This document shows positions 40,127-48,937 of a stretch of 48,961 nucleotides of DNA, one piece after another. This DNA is from Actinomycetota bacterium (GTDB taxonomy: Bacteria > Actinomycetota > Acidimicrobiia > Acidimicrobiales > Ilumatobacteraceae). A model generated the notes under the pieces. The model had not been told where the DNA came from. It ran no database searches and worked only from the letters and a program-made list of their open reading frames with translations. Position numbers and translations under genes: made by a program. The stretch spans positions 1-48,961 of the forward strand of contig CAUJET010000180.1 in the NCBI GenBank assembly GCA_963169665.1, in the 5' to 3' direction. Position 1 is the stretch's first letter; each line of letters starts with the position of its first letter.

Positions 40127-40633
40127 TCAGCCGCCGAGCGTGCCCTGCGTGGTCGGCGGCACCACGGTCGTCGCGGTCACCGGGTTGGTGGGCGTCGGCG
40201 GTGTCCCCACGTCGATGCCGCACGTCTGCTGCGTGTACGTCTGCAGCCGTCCGTACGCCGGTCCGCCGGCGAGTGCCGCCTGATTGGCGAGTTCCAGCGA
40301 CGCCTGGTCGCCCGGGATCACCGTGGCAGCGGTCTCGAACGCCTCGATCACCACCTGCCACTCGAGTTCGACGCCCGCCGGTGCCACCTCGGCGATCGCT
40401 CGGTAACGGTCGATCATGGCGTCGACGTCGTCGCCCGTCGCGATCGCAGGGTTCATGAGCACCTCGAGATCGGCCCGGACCGCGGCGCAGTAGGCCGCCT
40501 CGGTGCGCTCGGGCGTGTCGCTGCACCCGACGGCCATCGATCCGATCCCGATCCCGGCACCGATCACGACGACGGCGGTGGCGACCACCTTCGTCGTCCG
40601 GGGCGCGCGGGGTCCGTCATCCGGCGTTGGCAT
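40127..40633 (-). CDS. Lipoprotein of unknown function
   Basis: 168 residues from the ATG at 40633. A signal peptide (about 15-36) ends in the lipobox AVGC. The mature part is mainly helical (EAAYCAAVRADLEVLMNP...) with Cys residues in AAYC and TCGID that may pair, and ends in a Pro/Thr tail. This resembles small actinobacterial secreted proteins with no known role. The start follows a run of basic residues, suiting export. Confidence 0.75.
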   Translation of the reverse strand: MPTPDDGPRAPRTTKVVATAVVVIGAGIGIGSMAVGCSDTPERTEAAYCAAVRADLEVLMNPAIATGDDVDAMIDRYRAIAEVAPAGVELEWQVVIEAFETAATVIPGDQASLELANQAALAGGPAYGRLQTYTQQTCGIDVGTPPTPTNPVTATTVVPPTTQGTLGG

Positions 40634-40698
40634 GGCGCCATTGTCACAGCTCGCCCGCCGATGGTGGTGGCAGGTCGCACGACAGAGGCGTCGGGGCC

Positions 40699-41226
40699 TC
40701 AGCGGCGGTAGAGGATCGACGAGTCGCCCGGCCGGCGGATCTGGTGGGCCCGGCGTTGTACCGCGAACGACTGCAGCGAACGCGGCGTGTCCGTGTGGAG
40801 CTCGGTGAACCCACCGGTCACCGATCGGGTGTCGAAGTAGCCGGCCTCCACGTCGCCGTGGCGCAGTTCGCAGGCGGCGACGAACCCCAGGTCGAGCAGA
40901 CGCTGTCGCTCGGCCGCGTAGTCGCGGACCAGGAACGCCGTGTGGTGGTAGCCCTCCTCGCCGGGGCCGTACATGTCGCGGTAGATCGAGGGCGTGTCGT
41001 CGTGCTGCTCGATGAACTGGATCTGCACCTCGCCGAGGTAGCCGAACGCGTAGGTGACGTCGGCCTCCTGCGGCGTGCCCCGGTATTCGAACCAGTCGGC
41101 TCGGTGGTGGGCGGCGATGCCGAACGGGCCGGCGCCGAACAGCTCGGACCATCGCTCGATCGACGCCTCGATGTCCGTGACGAGGTAGGCCTGCTGGAAG
41201 ATCGGGTAGGTGCCGAGCACAGACAT
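40699..41226 (-). CDS. VOC (glyoxalase/bleomycin resistance-like) family protein
   Basis: 175 residues from the ATG at 41226. Paired beta-alpha-beta units are recognisable: QQAYLVTDIEASIERWSELFGAGPF at the start and GYHHTAFLVRDYAAERQRLLDLGF in the middle. Possible metal ligands are the His of HHTAF and a later Glu (FTELH). It lies 59 bases downstream of the Rieske oxygenase gene on the same strand, so it may act on the ring-oxidised product, for instance as an extradiol dioxygenase or isomerase. Activity is not determined. Confidence 0.83.
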   Translation of the reverse strand: MSVLGTYPIFQQAYLVTDIEASIERWSELFGAGPFGIAAHHRADWFEYRGTPQEADVTYAFGYLGEVQIQFIEQHDDTPSIYRDMYGPGEEGYHHTAFLVRDYAAERQRLLDLGFVAACELRHGDVEAGYFDTRSVTGGFTELHTDTPRSLQSFAVQRRAHQIRRPGDSSILYRR

Positions 41227-41285
41227 GGCGGCACCGTACCGATGCCGTGCACGACCGATCGGGTCGTACTGCGAGCGAGGCGCGG

Positions 41286-42497
41286 TCAGTCCCCGGCCGA
41301 CGCGCCGGCCACCGGGCGAGTCGAGCGGAACAGGTCGTCGAGGTCGTCGTCCGCCGTGGCGAGCACACGGTCGATCCAGCCGTGCACGTGCTGCGCGCCG
41401 CCCTCGTTGCGCCCGAACACGAACTCGGTCTTCGCCCCCGTGCGCACCGTGCGCTGGATGTCGAGTCCGGTGGCGTAGTCCTCGTCGCGCACGACGTGCA
41501 CGAGGAAGTCGATCTGGCGCTCGACCGCTGCGGTGAACTCGGGCGACGGCGGCGTGAGCGACACGTAGTCGAGGTGCGACACCGACTGCTCGGCGGTCTC
41601 GCCGGGGAAGATCCGGGCGATCTGATAGAGCGTCCCGCCGTCGATGTCGAAGGCCGCGATCGAGCCGTGCGGGAAGATGCTCCAGATGCCGGCGATCAGC
41701 AGGTCGTCCGGCCATTCGTCCTCGGGCCGGTCCGCGTACGCCAGCCAGCGGCCTCGCGGACCGGTGATGCGCTGGTGCGGGCCGAGCGGGTGGAAGAACC
41801 CCTCGGGCGAGATGTCCTCGCCGAACGTGCGGCGGTGCAGCACGGGCAGGTGGTAGATGTCCGTGTACCCGTCGAACGCGACCTTCCAGTTCGGCCCGTC
41901 GAGTTCGCGTCGCCCGTAGTGGTGCATCTCGCCGAGCCGCAGGTGTTCGATGAGCTCGCCGAACTCGCCGAGGAACGCGTCGACGTCGGGCGTGTGCTTC
42001 GGGGACACGCAGCCCCACACGATGCCGCCGCGCTCGGCGACGGTGAGCGGGGTGAGGCCGAAGCACGTGTGGTCGAGTTCGCCGAACGACTTCTCACGGA
42101 ACACGCCCACGAGGTCGCCCGCGGCGTCGAAGCTCCACGCGTGGTACGGGCAGGTGAACCGGCGGGTGCTGCCGGCGCCGTCGGTGACGAGCTTGGCGCC
42201 GCGATGGCTGCACATGTTGACGAAGCCGCGCACCTGGCCGTCGCCGCCGCGCACCAGCAACAACGGCACACCCACGACGTCCATCGCCTTGTAGCTGTTG
42301 GGTTCGCGCAGCTCGGCGGACATCGCGAGCGCCAGCGGCACCCGGCGGAACATCCGGTCGAGCTCGAGCTGGAAGCGCGCCGGGTCGAAGTAGTTCGCCA
42401 CCGGCAGTCGGGTGATCGACGGGGCGAGCGGCATCGTGCCCGCCTGCTGGTGTGCGAGCTGCTCTCGCGCCATCTCGATCAATCGTCCACGTGACAT
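41286..42497 (-). CDS. Rieske non-heme iron ring-hydroxylating oxygenase, alpha subunit
   Basis: 403 residues from the ATG at 42497, preceded by a GGGGAGG Shine-Dalgarno. Rieske cluster ligands Cys96-x-His98 and Cys116-xx-His119 (CSHRG and CPYHAW). The catalytic iron ligands are in TDIYHLPVLH (D-x2-H-x4-H). The C-terminal half is typical of alpha subunits acting on aromatic rings or steroids. No beta subunit, ferredoxin or reductase is adjacent, so the electron donors are elsewhere. Cotranscription with the VOC gene is likely. Confidence 0.92.
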   Translation of the reverse strand: MSRGRLIEMAREQLAHQQAGTMPLAPSITRLPVANYFDPARFQLELDRMFRRVPLALAMSAELREPNSYKAMDVVGVPLLLVRGGDGQVRGFVNMCSHRGAKLVTDGAGSTRRFTCPYHAWSFDAAGDLVGVFREKSFGELDHTCFGLTPLTVAERGGIVWGCVSPKHTPDVDAFLGEFGELIEHLRLGEMHHYGRRELDGPNWKVAFDGYTDIYHLPVLHRRTFGEDISPEGFFHPLGPHQRITGPRGRWLAYADRPEDEWPDDLLIAGIWSIFPHGSIAAFDIDGGTLYQIARIFPGETAEQSVSHLDYVSLTPPSPEFTAAVERQIDFLVHVVRDEDYATGLDIQRTVRTGAKTEFVFGRNEGGAQHVHGWIDRVLATADDDLDDLFRSTRPVAGASAGD

Positions 42498-42788
42498 CGC
42501 ATCCTCCCCCTGGAGGTCATCGGTCGTTCCGGCGAGGCTGCGCCATGCGGGCCCCGGGCGACCAGGGCCATTGGTCCCGAAGCGGCGCCGCGGCATCGGC
42601 CGACCGCACGAACGACGGGCACGTGCGGGTGCGACGGGTGCGAGTCGCGGGGTTGCGGAAGGTCGATCCGTCGATAGCTTCCGCCGCGGCCGGGCACACC
42701 GAGAAGGTGCGCTGGGTCGCCGTCGTCGGGGCCGGTCCGTCCCGATCTCCACCGCCGTGCGCGCCCGCGCTCGACCCGGGAGGTCCCG
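42498..42788. other. Divergent intergenic region, Rieske gene / comM
   Basis: Shadow frames only; no gene supported. It contains the comM ribosome-binding site GGGAGG at 42778-42783. Promoters for both directions are expected here, but I cannot pick out clear -35/-10 pairs. Confidence 0.5.
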
Positions 42789-43721
42789 ATGATCGCTGCT
42801 GTCCCGTCCGCCACCCTGCTGGGTGTCACCGGCCAACCCGTCACCGTCGAGGTGCACTCCGGGGTGGGCGTCCCCGGCTTCCAGATCGTCGGCTCGCCCG
42901 ACGCGGCGTGCCGCGAGTCCCGCGACCGGGTGCGGGCCGCGCTGTTGTCCAGCGGCCTCAACTGGCCCAACCGGCGTATCACGGTCAACCTCGCGCCCAG
43001 TGGGGTCCGCAAGGCGGGTGCAGGTCTCGACCTTGCGATCGCCATCGCCCTGCTCGTGGCCGACGAGCAGCTCCCTCCCGAGACCGTCGAGCGCTACGCG
43101 TTCGTCGGTGAGCTCGGCCTCGATGGCTCCCTGCGCGGCATGCCGGGTGTCGCGCCCATGGTCGCCTGCCGGTCCGACCGGATCGCCGTGGTGCCGAGCG
43201 ATGCCTACGAGCAGGCGACGGCGATCGGCGCGGTCGACGTCCGCTGCGCGTCCAACCTCGTCGAGGTGGTGTCGGCGTTGGCCGGCGCACCGTGGCCCGA
43301 CCCGCCCCCTCGGGCCGTCGCAGGCGACGACCTCCCGCCACCCGACCTCGCGGACGTCCGTGGCCAACCCGATGCTCGATTGGCGCTGGAGTTGGCCGCG
43401 GCGGGCGGCCATCACCTGCTGCTCGTCGGGCCGCCTGGAGCGGGCAAGACGATGCTCGCCCAGCGCCTGCCCGGCCTGCTGCCGTCACTCGACCCGGTCG
43501 CCGCGCTCGAGGCCACGATGGTCTACTCCGCCGCCGGGGTGCCGGTGCCGGGCGGGGGTGTGGTTCGCCAGCCCATGTTCCGGGCGCCGCACCACTCGAG
43601 CTCGATGATCGCGATCGTCGGCGGGGGTTCCACCGCGCTGCGGCCGGGCGAGGCGAGCCTCGCTCATGGGAGCATCACGATGATGTCTCATGAAGACACC
43701 CAACTTCGGCCGCTTGGTTGA
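42789..43721 (+). pseudogene. comM: comM/yifB (Mg-chelatase-like AAA+ ATPase), 5' part, interrupted
   Basis: The ATG at 42789 opens a ComM/YifB protein: N-terminal MIAAVPSATLLGV, GFQIVGSPDAACRESRDRVRAAL, RRITVNLAPSGVRKAG, and Walker A LLVGPPGAGKTMLAQRLP. Similarity continues through FRAPHHSSS and LRPGEASLAHG (codon 294, 43670), where the family reads GVLFLDEL, the Walker B. Here it switches to SITMMSHEDTQ and stops at 43721 after 310 residues. About 200 C-terminal residues are missing, including Walker B and the arginine finger, so the product should be inactive. ComM is a branch-migration helicase for natural transformation. The break is an insertion by the element that fills the rest of the window. 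Confidence 0.9.
43664..43693. repeat. Imperfect inverted repeat across the comM/element junction
   Basis: TCATGGGAGCATCA (43664-43677) faces TGATGTCTCATGA (43681-43693) across CGA. Arms agree except for one G/A change and one extra base. It begins in comM codons and ends in the new sequence, as an attachment site built from two half-sites would. Confidence 0.5.
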
Positions 43722-44013
43722 ATCACCCGCCAAGGTGGCCCGTATGACTGAGTCAGCCGATCGTGGCGGGTGTGGGCGGCCCCTCAGCGCCCGTCAGGAG
43801 CCACGAGGGCGGGAGGGGACCACTCGGAGATGTAGCTCGTCCAGATGCGCGCTCGAACCCTTCTGGAGGGCCGTGAACCACCCTGAGTTCGGGTCATGCG
43901 CTGTAGCTCCCCAGGGGCCGTCTCACCGGGGCGCGCTGACTTGGACCACGGCATCGGCTCGTGGAAAGCCCCGAGGTGGGAGGCGGTCCGTTCCGGGGCT
44001 CGACTCGATCAGC
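43722..44013. other. Gene-free end of the element
   Basis: Between the broken comM stop and the end of the primase-polymerase gene. Contains an 11-base palindrome TGACTGAGTCA at 43745-43755. No convincing gene; a forward open frame here is antisense to the primase-polymerase. Confidence 0.5.
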
Positions 44014-45648
44014 TCATCGCCACTTGTTCCGCTGACGTTCGGTCCTGGGTCGCGTTGGGGGCTTCTTCCTCGTGTCCGCTCGCACCGCGGCACGGATCGC
44101 CTGGTCCCGGTGCTCCTCGAACGCGAGCGGGCGCACGAGGGGTCGCACGGAGATGGCATGGGCTTGAACTTCGCGTTCCTTCGCCTCCCGCTCGGTGACC
44201 GTGATGACGCCGTCGAAGACAAGCCTGTCGAGCTGATCCGGTACCCACGAGAGCGAGATGATCTCGCAGCCACTGGCGATCTTGGCGTAGCCGGGGCTGA
44301 TCACGTAGCTGCGATGGCGGATCGCCTCGGCGACGAGCCAGTCGAGGCACTTCCGCTCGGCGTTCTTGATCGGCTTCATGTGTGGGTCCGCAAGGGCACG
44401 TCGAAGTTCGTCGACCTCGATGTCGGTCAATGGCCGACCATGTGTCGTGCACCGTTCCCAGGTCTTCTCGATGTAGGACCTGTCGAAGCGCTTCCGGCTC
44501 TTCTCCCTGTCGAGTCGGCCGATCTCGAAGGCGAACCGCTCGATGTCTCCACCGAGTCGGTAGACGGCGCGGGCGATGGCTCCGTCTCGATCCGAGTCCA
44601 CACTCCGGCTCGATCTCGCCCGTCTCTCTCGGAAGATCCCGACGATCTTGTTGACCTCGGCGGTGATCCGATCGTCGCTGGCGCGCCACTGGTCGCCAGT
44701 TGGCGTGATCGCATCAACGGAAGTTGAGATGTTCGCGTCGTCCCTGTTGAGGGGTGAATGAGAAAGGATCACACAAGAAGAAAGTTGGGTGTTCGATGCA
44801 CTCTGCTCATCAAGTGGAGCAACACCAGTCGGGAGTTCCTCAGTGCTCACCTGGCTGAACATGTCCTCCGGGAGGATCACTCCTGGAATCCGCCTCAACC
44901 ATTCGTAGCGGGACTTCGGGAACATGGCCACGAGTTCCGGAGGGGCCACGAGCGTGGTGGGGTTCCTCCACTCGTGGCACCAGCCGAGGAGTTCGTAGCG
45001 GTACTCGGTGCCTTCATGGACACGGAACCCAGGTGCGAGCGTGCCCGTGCCGGTGGCCTTCAGCTCCATCCTGCCGAACTCGCCCAGATCGACCACCGTG
45101 CCACCCGGCCACGGGAGATCCTTCGGCCATCGGAACCACAGGTGGTAACCGCCAGAGCCAGTCCGCACGGCCAGCCCGTGCGCGACCTGCTGACGTAGCC
45201 AGCCCTTCGGCAGCGTTCCCCACGGTCCTGCATCGAGCACGTCAGGATGGTCCGAGTCGACATCAACGAGGACCCAGCCCGTCCACTCCGCAGCGATGCC
45301 AGCGAAGGCGGTTGTCGGCCTCGGCTTCTTCGGCAACTTGCGGGGGGAAACGGCCCGCTGCGGATCCGTGAAGTCCCCGGTCGGCTCCTTGGCCCAGTTC
45401 TTGAGGGACCCGGCGTTCTTGAGCTGCTCAGGCGTGGGCACCTTGCCGCCCTGGATCCGGATCAGCCCGATCCCGAGGCGACCGAACCAACTCGCCAGCA
45501 GCAACGTCGACTCGGGCTCGATCGGCAGAGCCAGGTCTCGCATGATCCACGGGGCGTCGGTGACGATCGGCCACTCGGGTGGGTCGAAGGTGTCGAGCGA
45601 CTCGGAGTCGAGCATCCGCTCGTAGGATGAAATCATCTCGGCACGCAC
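44014..45648 (-). CDS. Bifunctional primase-polymerase (prim-pol) replication protein
   Basis: 544 residues from a GTG at 45648, or 540 from the ATG at 45636. The N-terminal ~210 residues show AEP-type prim-pol motifs: GIGLIRIQGGKVPTPEQLK, the metal-binding Asp129 and Asp131 in VLVDVDSDHP, the His169 motif TGSGGYHLWFR, and a third acidic segment GGTVVDLGEFGRMELK before GTGTLAPG. These start and extend DNA chains in plasmid- and phage-like elements. The remaining ~330 residues hold a Ser/Thr linker and a helical region (KTWERCTTHGRPLTDIEVDEL) without a visible helicase Walker A. It likely primes replication of this element. Confidence 0.8.
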   Translation of the reverse strand: MRAEMISSYERMLDSESLDTFDPPEWPIVTDAPWIMRDLALPIEPESTLLLASWFGRLGIGLIRIQGGKVPTPEQLKNAGSLKNWAKEPTGDFTDPQRAVSPRKLPKKPRPTTAFAGIAAEWTGWVLVDVDSDHPDVLDAGPWGTLPKGWLRQQVAHGLAVRTGSGGYHLWFRWPKDLPWPGGTVVDLGEFGRMELKATGTGTLAPGFRVHEGTEYRYELLGWCHEWRNPTTLVAPPELVAMFPKSRYEWLRRIPGVILPEDMFSQVSTEELPTGVAPLDEQSASNTQLSSCVILSHSPLNRDDANISTSVDAITPTGDQWRASDDRITAEVNKIVGIFRERRARSSRSVDSDRDGAIARAVYRLGGDIERFAFEIGRLDREKSRKRFDRSYIEKTWERCTTHGRPLTDIEVDELRRALADPHMKPIKNAERKCLDWLVAEAIRHRSYVISPGYAKIASGCEIISLSWVPDQLDRLVFDGVITVTEREAKEREVQAHAISVRPLVRPLAFEEHRDQAIRAAVRADTRKKPPTRPRTERQRNKWR

Positions 45649-45657
45649 CTGTCGGGA

Positions 45658-45912
45658 TCACGCCGGGGGCAGCTCCAACTGCGCCTCGGCATCTTGCTCT
45701 CCGGGGTCCGGCTCGGTCATGACTACCCCGTCGATCGAGGCTTCCCAACCTTGGCGACGATGTTCCGAGACCCAATGAGCGTAAGGGTCTGCGAGGGCCT
45801 TGATGGATCCATGTTGCCAATGAACGAAGGTCGACTCGCACGCACAGATGGATCCATCTTCGGCCACGGAGCGTCGCAATTCTGAGGTCGGGATCTCACC
45901 CCACGAGAGCAC
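45658..45912 (-). CDS. Small acidic protein upstream of the primase-polymerase gene
   Basis: 84 residues from a GTG at 45912. Contains three tryptophans (LSWGEI, VHWQHG, HWVSEH) and an acidic tail (PDPGEQDAEAQLELPPA). Nine bases before the prim-pol start, so probably in the same mRNA. No family recognised; SELRRSVAEDGSICACE may be part of a helix-turn. Could be a small replication accessory protein. Confidence 0.5.
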   Translation of the reverse strand: MLSWGEIPTSELRRSVAEDGSICACESTFVHWQHGSIKALADPYAHWVSEHRRQGWEASIDGVVMTEPDPGEQDAEAQLELPPA

Positions 45913-45916
45913 GCAG

Positions 45917-46453
45917 TCAGCCCCTCTGTGGCTCCTGAAGCGCCGCCCGCACCCTCAGCCCCCGTCGTCGGAGAGCGCCTCGGAGACAGCCGCACAGCGA
46001 CCTCTCCAGCCGTTCGATCCACCCGACCAAGCGCCGATCGCCGTGTTCACCAAGGAGGTGCCACGACAACTCGGCGACCTGCGCCTGGGTACATTCACGA
46101 GCGTGATGGAGACGAGCACCATCGGGTCGATCAGGGCGCAGAGCCGCTGTCCCGTCTCGGCCTGCCGATGACGAGCGAGGCCCCGGACGTGCGCCGATCC
46201 TCACCGTGGCGCGGGCGACGGCGGCATGGCAGACGACTCGGGAACAGGACGGGGTGATCAAGCCGCTCCGGGAACCCGCTCGATCGCTACCGGCTCGCTG
46301 GGCTCGACCCTGACAGGTTCGCCCCGCTCCCCGAGACCCGCTGAGCGAGCGAGCGACCGACCAGGATGGCTGCGTCGGACAGCGGAGTCGAGGTCGGGCG
46401 ACAGCCTCGCCATGCCAGGCCAACACCTCGGTGGAGAGGCCCACCAGGCTCAT
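45917..46453 (-). CDS. Uncertain small gene upstream of prim-pol cluster
   Basis: 178 residues from ATG 46453 to a TGA 4 bases before the next start. The first ~100 residues are Arg/Ser/Gly-rich and look non-coding. The last ~65 (TQAQVAELSWHLLGEHGDRRLVGWIERLERSL is helical, quoted here only as AQVAELSWHLL and LVGWIERLERSL) have G/C-rich third positions and read as real protein. A later start is likely. Function unknown. Confidence 0.3.
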   Translation of the reverse strand: MSLVGLSTEVLAWHGEAVARPRLRCPTQPSWSVARSLSGSRGAGRTCQGRAQRAGSDRAGSRSGLITPSCSRVVCHAAVARATVRIGARPGPRSSSAGRDGTAALRPDRPDGARLHHARECTQAQVAELSWHLLGEHGDRRLVGWIERLERSLCGCLRGALRRRGLRVRAALQEPQRG

Positions 46454-46534
46454 CCTGGCGGTGCGGAATACACCCGGCGTGACCTCAGAAACTGCCCGTT
46501 TTTATCAAGGGACCTTGTCAATAGGACACTCAAC
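46454..46534. promoter_or_regulatory. AT-rich gap with short dyad
   Basis: Locally AT-rich for this window (GTTTTTATC). CAAGG-GA-CCTTG at 46506-46517 is a perfect dyad; TTGACA occurs on the minus strand at 46521-46516, but no -10 at 17 bases. May hold the promoter of the prim-pol cluster or a terminator of the next gene. Confidence 0.3.
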
Positions 46535-47311
46535 TCAGGGCATCCCGGAGACGGCCCCGGGGCTCTCGGCCGCCCTGCGGAGCAGCGTGAGAATGCGTGC
46601 GTCCTCGAACTTGGCGGGGGCTTCGGTGATGGAGACCTGCGAGATGAAGTTCTTGCCGTCGATCACGAACTCGACCACCTCGATCACGGGCTCGCACTCG
46701 TCGGCCGTCACGATGACCCGCAGGCGGTGACGATGGAGTCCGCTCCCCAAGCCTGGCTTCACGGTGGAGTGCTTGGCGTCGAGCATCATGAGTCGAAGCC
46801 TGTAGTCGCTGCGACCGAGCGCCACAACCGATACGAACTCGGACTCACCAGCCGGGATCGTGATCGTGCCCGCCGACGCCCATTGGAGCGCAACGGGCTC
46901 CTCGTGACGAAGCCGCCAGCCTTCTGATCGGTAGGGCTTCATGTCGATCGGGAGGTCGTCGGCATCGACCGGGAGGTCCTCGATCCACATGTGCGTGACC
47001 TTCGCCGTCAAGCCGCGAGCAACACGTCGGCCTGTGTTGCGAACCTCGATCCGCATCACGACCTCGGAGATGATGTGGTCTTGTCCGGCTACCGCGACGC
47101 AGTGGGGCTCTGTTGATGCCGCGATCAGCGAGAGCTTCGGCCTGGACCACCAGCGCCGGACGCTCGGCAGCGCAGCCAGCCCCAGGGCGACGACGACGGC
47201 GGAGACGGTGCCGATGGCCTCCCACATGGCCCAGTCGACTCCGCTCGCCAACGGGGCGGCCGCCTCCATCAGCGCTCGCTTCGAGTTCGTCACGCAGTTC
47301 CCGCTTGGCAT
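46535..47311 (-). CDS. Membrane-anchored protein of unknown function
   Basis: 258 residues from the ATG at 47311 (an ATG at 47269 is possible). One N-terminal hydrophobic segment (about 32-50, AIGTVSAVVVALGLAALPSV) is followed by a basic stop (RRWWSRPK). The rest is mainly beta (VVMRIEVRNTGRRVARGLTAKV), recalling small immunoglobulin-like soluble domains placed in the cytoplasm. This layout occurs in hypothetical genes of mobile elements. No known family assigned. Confidence 0.7.
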   Translation of the reverse strand: MPSGNCVTNSKRALMEAAAPLASGVDWAMWEAIGTVSAVVVALGLAALPSVRRWWSRPKLSLIAASTEPHCVAVAGQDHIISEVVMRIEVRNTGRRVARGLTAKVTHMWIEDLPVDADDLPIDMKPYRSEGWRLRHEEPVALQWASAGTITIPAGESEFVSVVALGRSDYRLRLMMLDAKHSTVKPGLGSGLHRHRLRVIVTADECEPVIEVVEFVIDGKNFISQVSITEAPAKFEDARILTLLRRAAESPGAVSGMP

Positions 47312-47491
47312 GGACCAAACGGTACGGCACCCCGGCCGACCCTTGGTCGGAGCAGATCATTGACTCCAAGCATGGGCTGACTCGGCATGACCATCAACTC
47401 GACACGCATCACCACGATCACGGGCCGACACCCTCCGCTCGATCATGCACTCGATGCGACGCTGCCTCGATGAGATGAACGATGACGAGCT

Positions 47492-47986
47492 TCAGGTGCT
47501 GGACCGCCGTCGAAGGTCGCCAGAACCATTGAGGTACAGGAGGCTCACGACCAACGATGCGCCTGCCGCGAGGGCGAAGTACGCGATGGCGGGCGTGGCC
47601 GCAGGAAGAACCTTCGGAGCGAAGATGAGCAGGATCATCACCGGGATCGAAACGAAGCAGCTTCCCAAGATCGCTGAGAACAGATCGCCGCCGTTCAACT
47701 TCGAGCCGGGCATTCGGGCAGTCAGGAGCAACAGAGCGACGAAGGCTGACACCAGGCTCCCGACTCCTCCGTACTTCATGGCAGAAGGAAGCGTCTCGCA
47801 GGCAGCGCCGTCGCCATCCCCATCCAGACCGTTGACGTCACCGATGCCTTGAAGTTCTCCGTCGTTCCGGATTTCCTGCGCAGCCTCGCGTGTTCCGAAG
47901 TCCCGACAGTCAAGGTCGCGGGCCGATGCGACGCCCGGCGTGAACTGGACGGAGACCGCGAAGACAACTACCAGGAGCCACTTCAT
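47492..47986 (-). CDS. Excalibur calcium-binding domain membrane protein
   Basis: 164 residues from the ATG at 47986; a longer frame to 48136 looks spurious. Signal peptide MKWLLVVVFAVSVQFTPGVASA, then an Excalibur domain (about 24-70) with DLDCRDFGTREAAQEI, LDGDGDGAACE: Cys pair and the DxDxDG calcium loop. Three hydrophobic segments follow (~75-92, 103-128, 132-148). Excalibur domains sit in extracellular proteins, often nucleases or wall-associated proteins. Here it has no enzyme partner, only the membrane part. It may act at the cell surface in entry exclusion or signalling (inference). Confidence 0.78.
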   Translation of the reverse strand: MKWLLVVVFAVSVQFTPGVASARDLDCRDFGTREAAQEIRNDGELQGIGDVNGLDGDGDGAACETLPSAMKYGGVGSLVSAFVALLLLTARMPGSKLNGGDLFSAILGSCFVSIPVMILLIFAPKVLPAATPAIAYFALAAGASLVVSLLYLNGSGDLRRRSST

Positions 47987-48214
47987 CTGGCCGAGTCTCG
48001 CGTGTGGTGATCCAGGGCAGCGGGACCTCACTGGGGTCAGCGCCACCCGGAGTGAAACACTCGATGCGTTCGTGGTCGCCGCTGCTGAGACGTTCACGAC
48101 CCAGCCGACGAGGGGCTTCGGGTGCGATCGCCCCACTTCGTCACCTCGATCGAATGGCGAGGTTGCACCTGCGTGGTAAGCGCCGAGGGGGCCGCTCCTG
48201 CGGGCTGGTGCTCT

Positions 48215-48937
48215 TCAGTCGTCCTCGATGACCACGGTGCCGTCAGTCCATCGAGCGGCTTCCTCGTGGCGAGTCAGCTCCTCGATGTCTTCCGCCGTCG
48301 CGGTGAGGAGGTGAAGGTCGCGATCGAGATCGAGCGCCATCCAGTCGACGTACGCCTCGTAGGCGAACGAGATCGACGGATCGTCGTCCAGGGTGATCCT
48401 GGGACCGTGAGACCTCTCGGCGACCATCTGGGCGAGGGGGTGCTCGTGATGCTGCCAACCGGGGTCGTGCACGACGTTGACGCCCGGCCGGATGCTGTTC
48501 AAGGCGCTCTTGACGTTCATCCCGACATGGTCGAGGGAGCAGGCGGGCACGAGCCGAAGCCCTGCGTCGGACACGAACTCCCGCCACGCCGTCGACGAGC
48601 GCGGTCCGCACCACAAGACTCGGGAGCTGCCCTCCGAGACCGGCGTGTCGTCGTCGTGCGGAACCCTGTCGTCGATCACAAGCGCATGTCCGTCTGGCCT
48701 GTACGGGTCGCTCGTGATGTCGATCTCGATGACGCGCTCCTCGATCCCGATCGACACGGTCCAGCAGTCATGAAGCCCGAGCGGCACGAGGTACTCCCGG
48801 CCATCGACGCCGAGATCGACGACCTCCTCGATGGCCCAGAAGACGGTGCCCGACGCGGGCACCTCGCGCATCAGGAACTCGATGTCGGTCGGGTCAGAGA
48901 ACCCGTTGCTGGCGTTCGCCATCACCATCGTCGCCAC
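48215..48937 (-). CDS. Protein of unknown function
   Basis: 240 residues; the start at 48937 is complete in the window. Soluble and acidic, with mixed alpha/beta composition. Visible segments: DIEFLMREVPASGTVFWAIEEV, YLVPLGLHDCWTVSIGIEERVIEIDI, SRVLWCGPRSSTAWREF and a helical end (EDIEELTRHEEAARW). I recognise no family or catalytic motif. It is probably another cargo gene of the element. Confidence 0.65.
   Translation of the reverse strand: MATMVMANASNGFSDPTDIEFLMREVPASGTVFWAIEEVVDLGVDGREYLVPLGLHDCWTVSIGIEERVIEIDITSDPYRPDGHALVIDDRVPHDDDTPVSEGSSRVLWCGPRSSTAWREFVSDAGLRLVPACSLDHVGMNVKSALNSIRPGVNVVHDPGWQHHEHPLAQMVAERSHGPRITLDDDPSISFAYEAYVDWMALDLDRDLHLLTATAEDIEELTRHEEAARWTDGTVVIEDD

Noticed and set aside
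43745..43755. Palindrome TGACTGAGTCA near the element end
   Set aside because: Perfect but only 11 bases and away from the comM junction; not enough to call an attachment or operator site.
43825..43870. GCGCTCGAACCCTTCTGGAGG, resembling the T-arm end of a minus-strand tRNA
   Set aside because: The T-stem does not pair and no acceptor or anticodon arm can be found.
43690..44727. A 345-residue plus-strand open frame in the element, in place of the comM remainder
   Set aside because: It is antisense to the primase-polymerase, has no family features and does not resemble the missing ComM C-terminus.
46493..46521. Minus-strand TTGACA as promoter for the prim-pol cluster
   Set aside because: No -10 sequence at a suitable distance; nearby GATAAA is too close.
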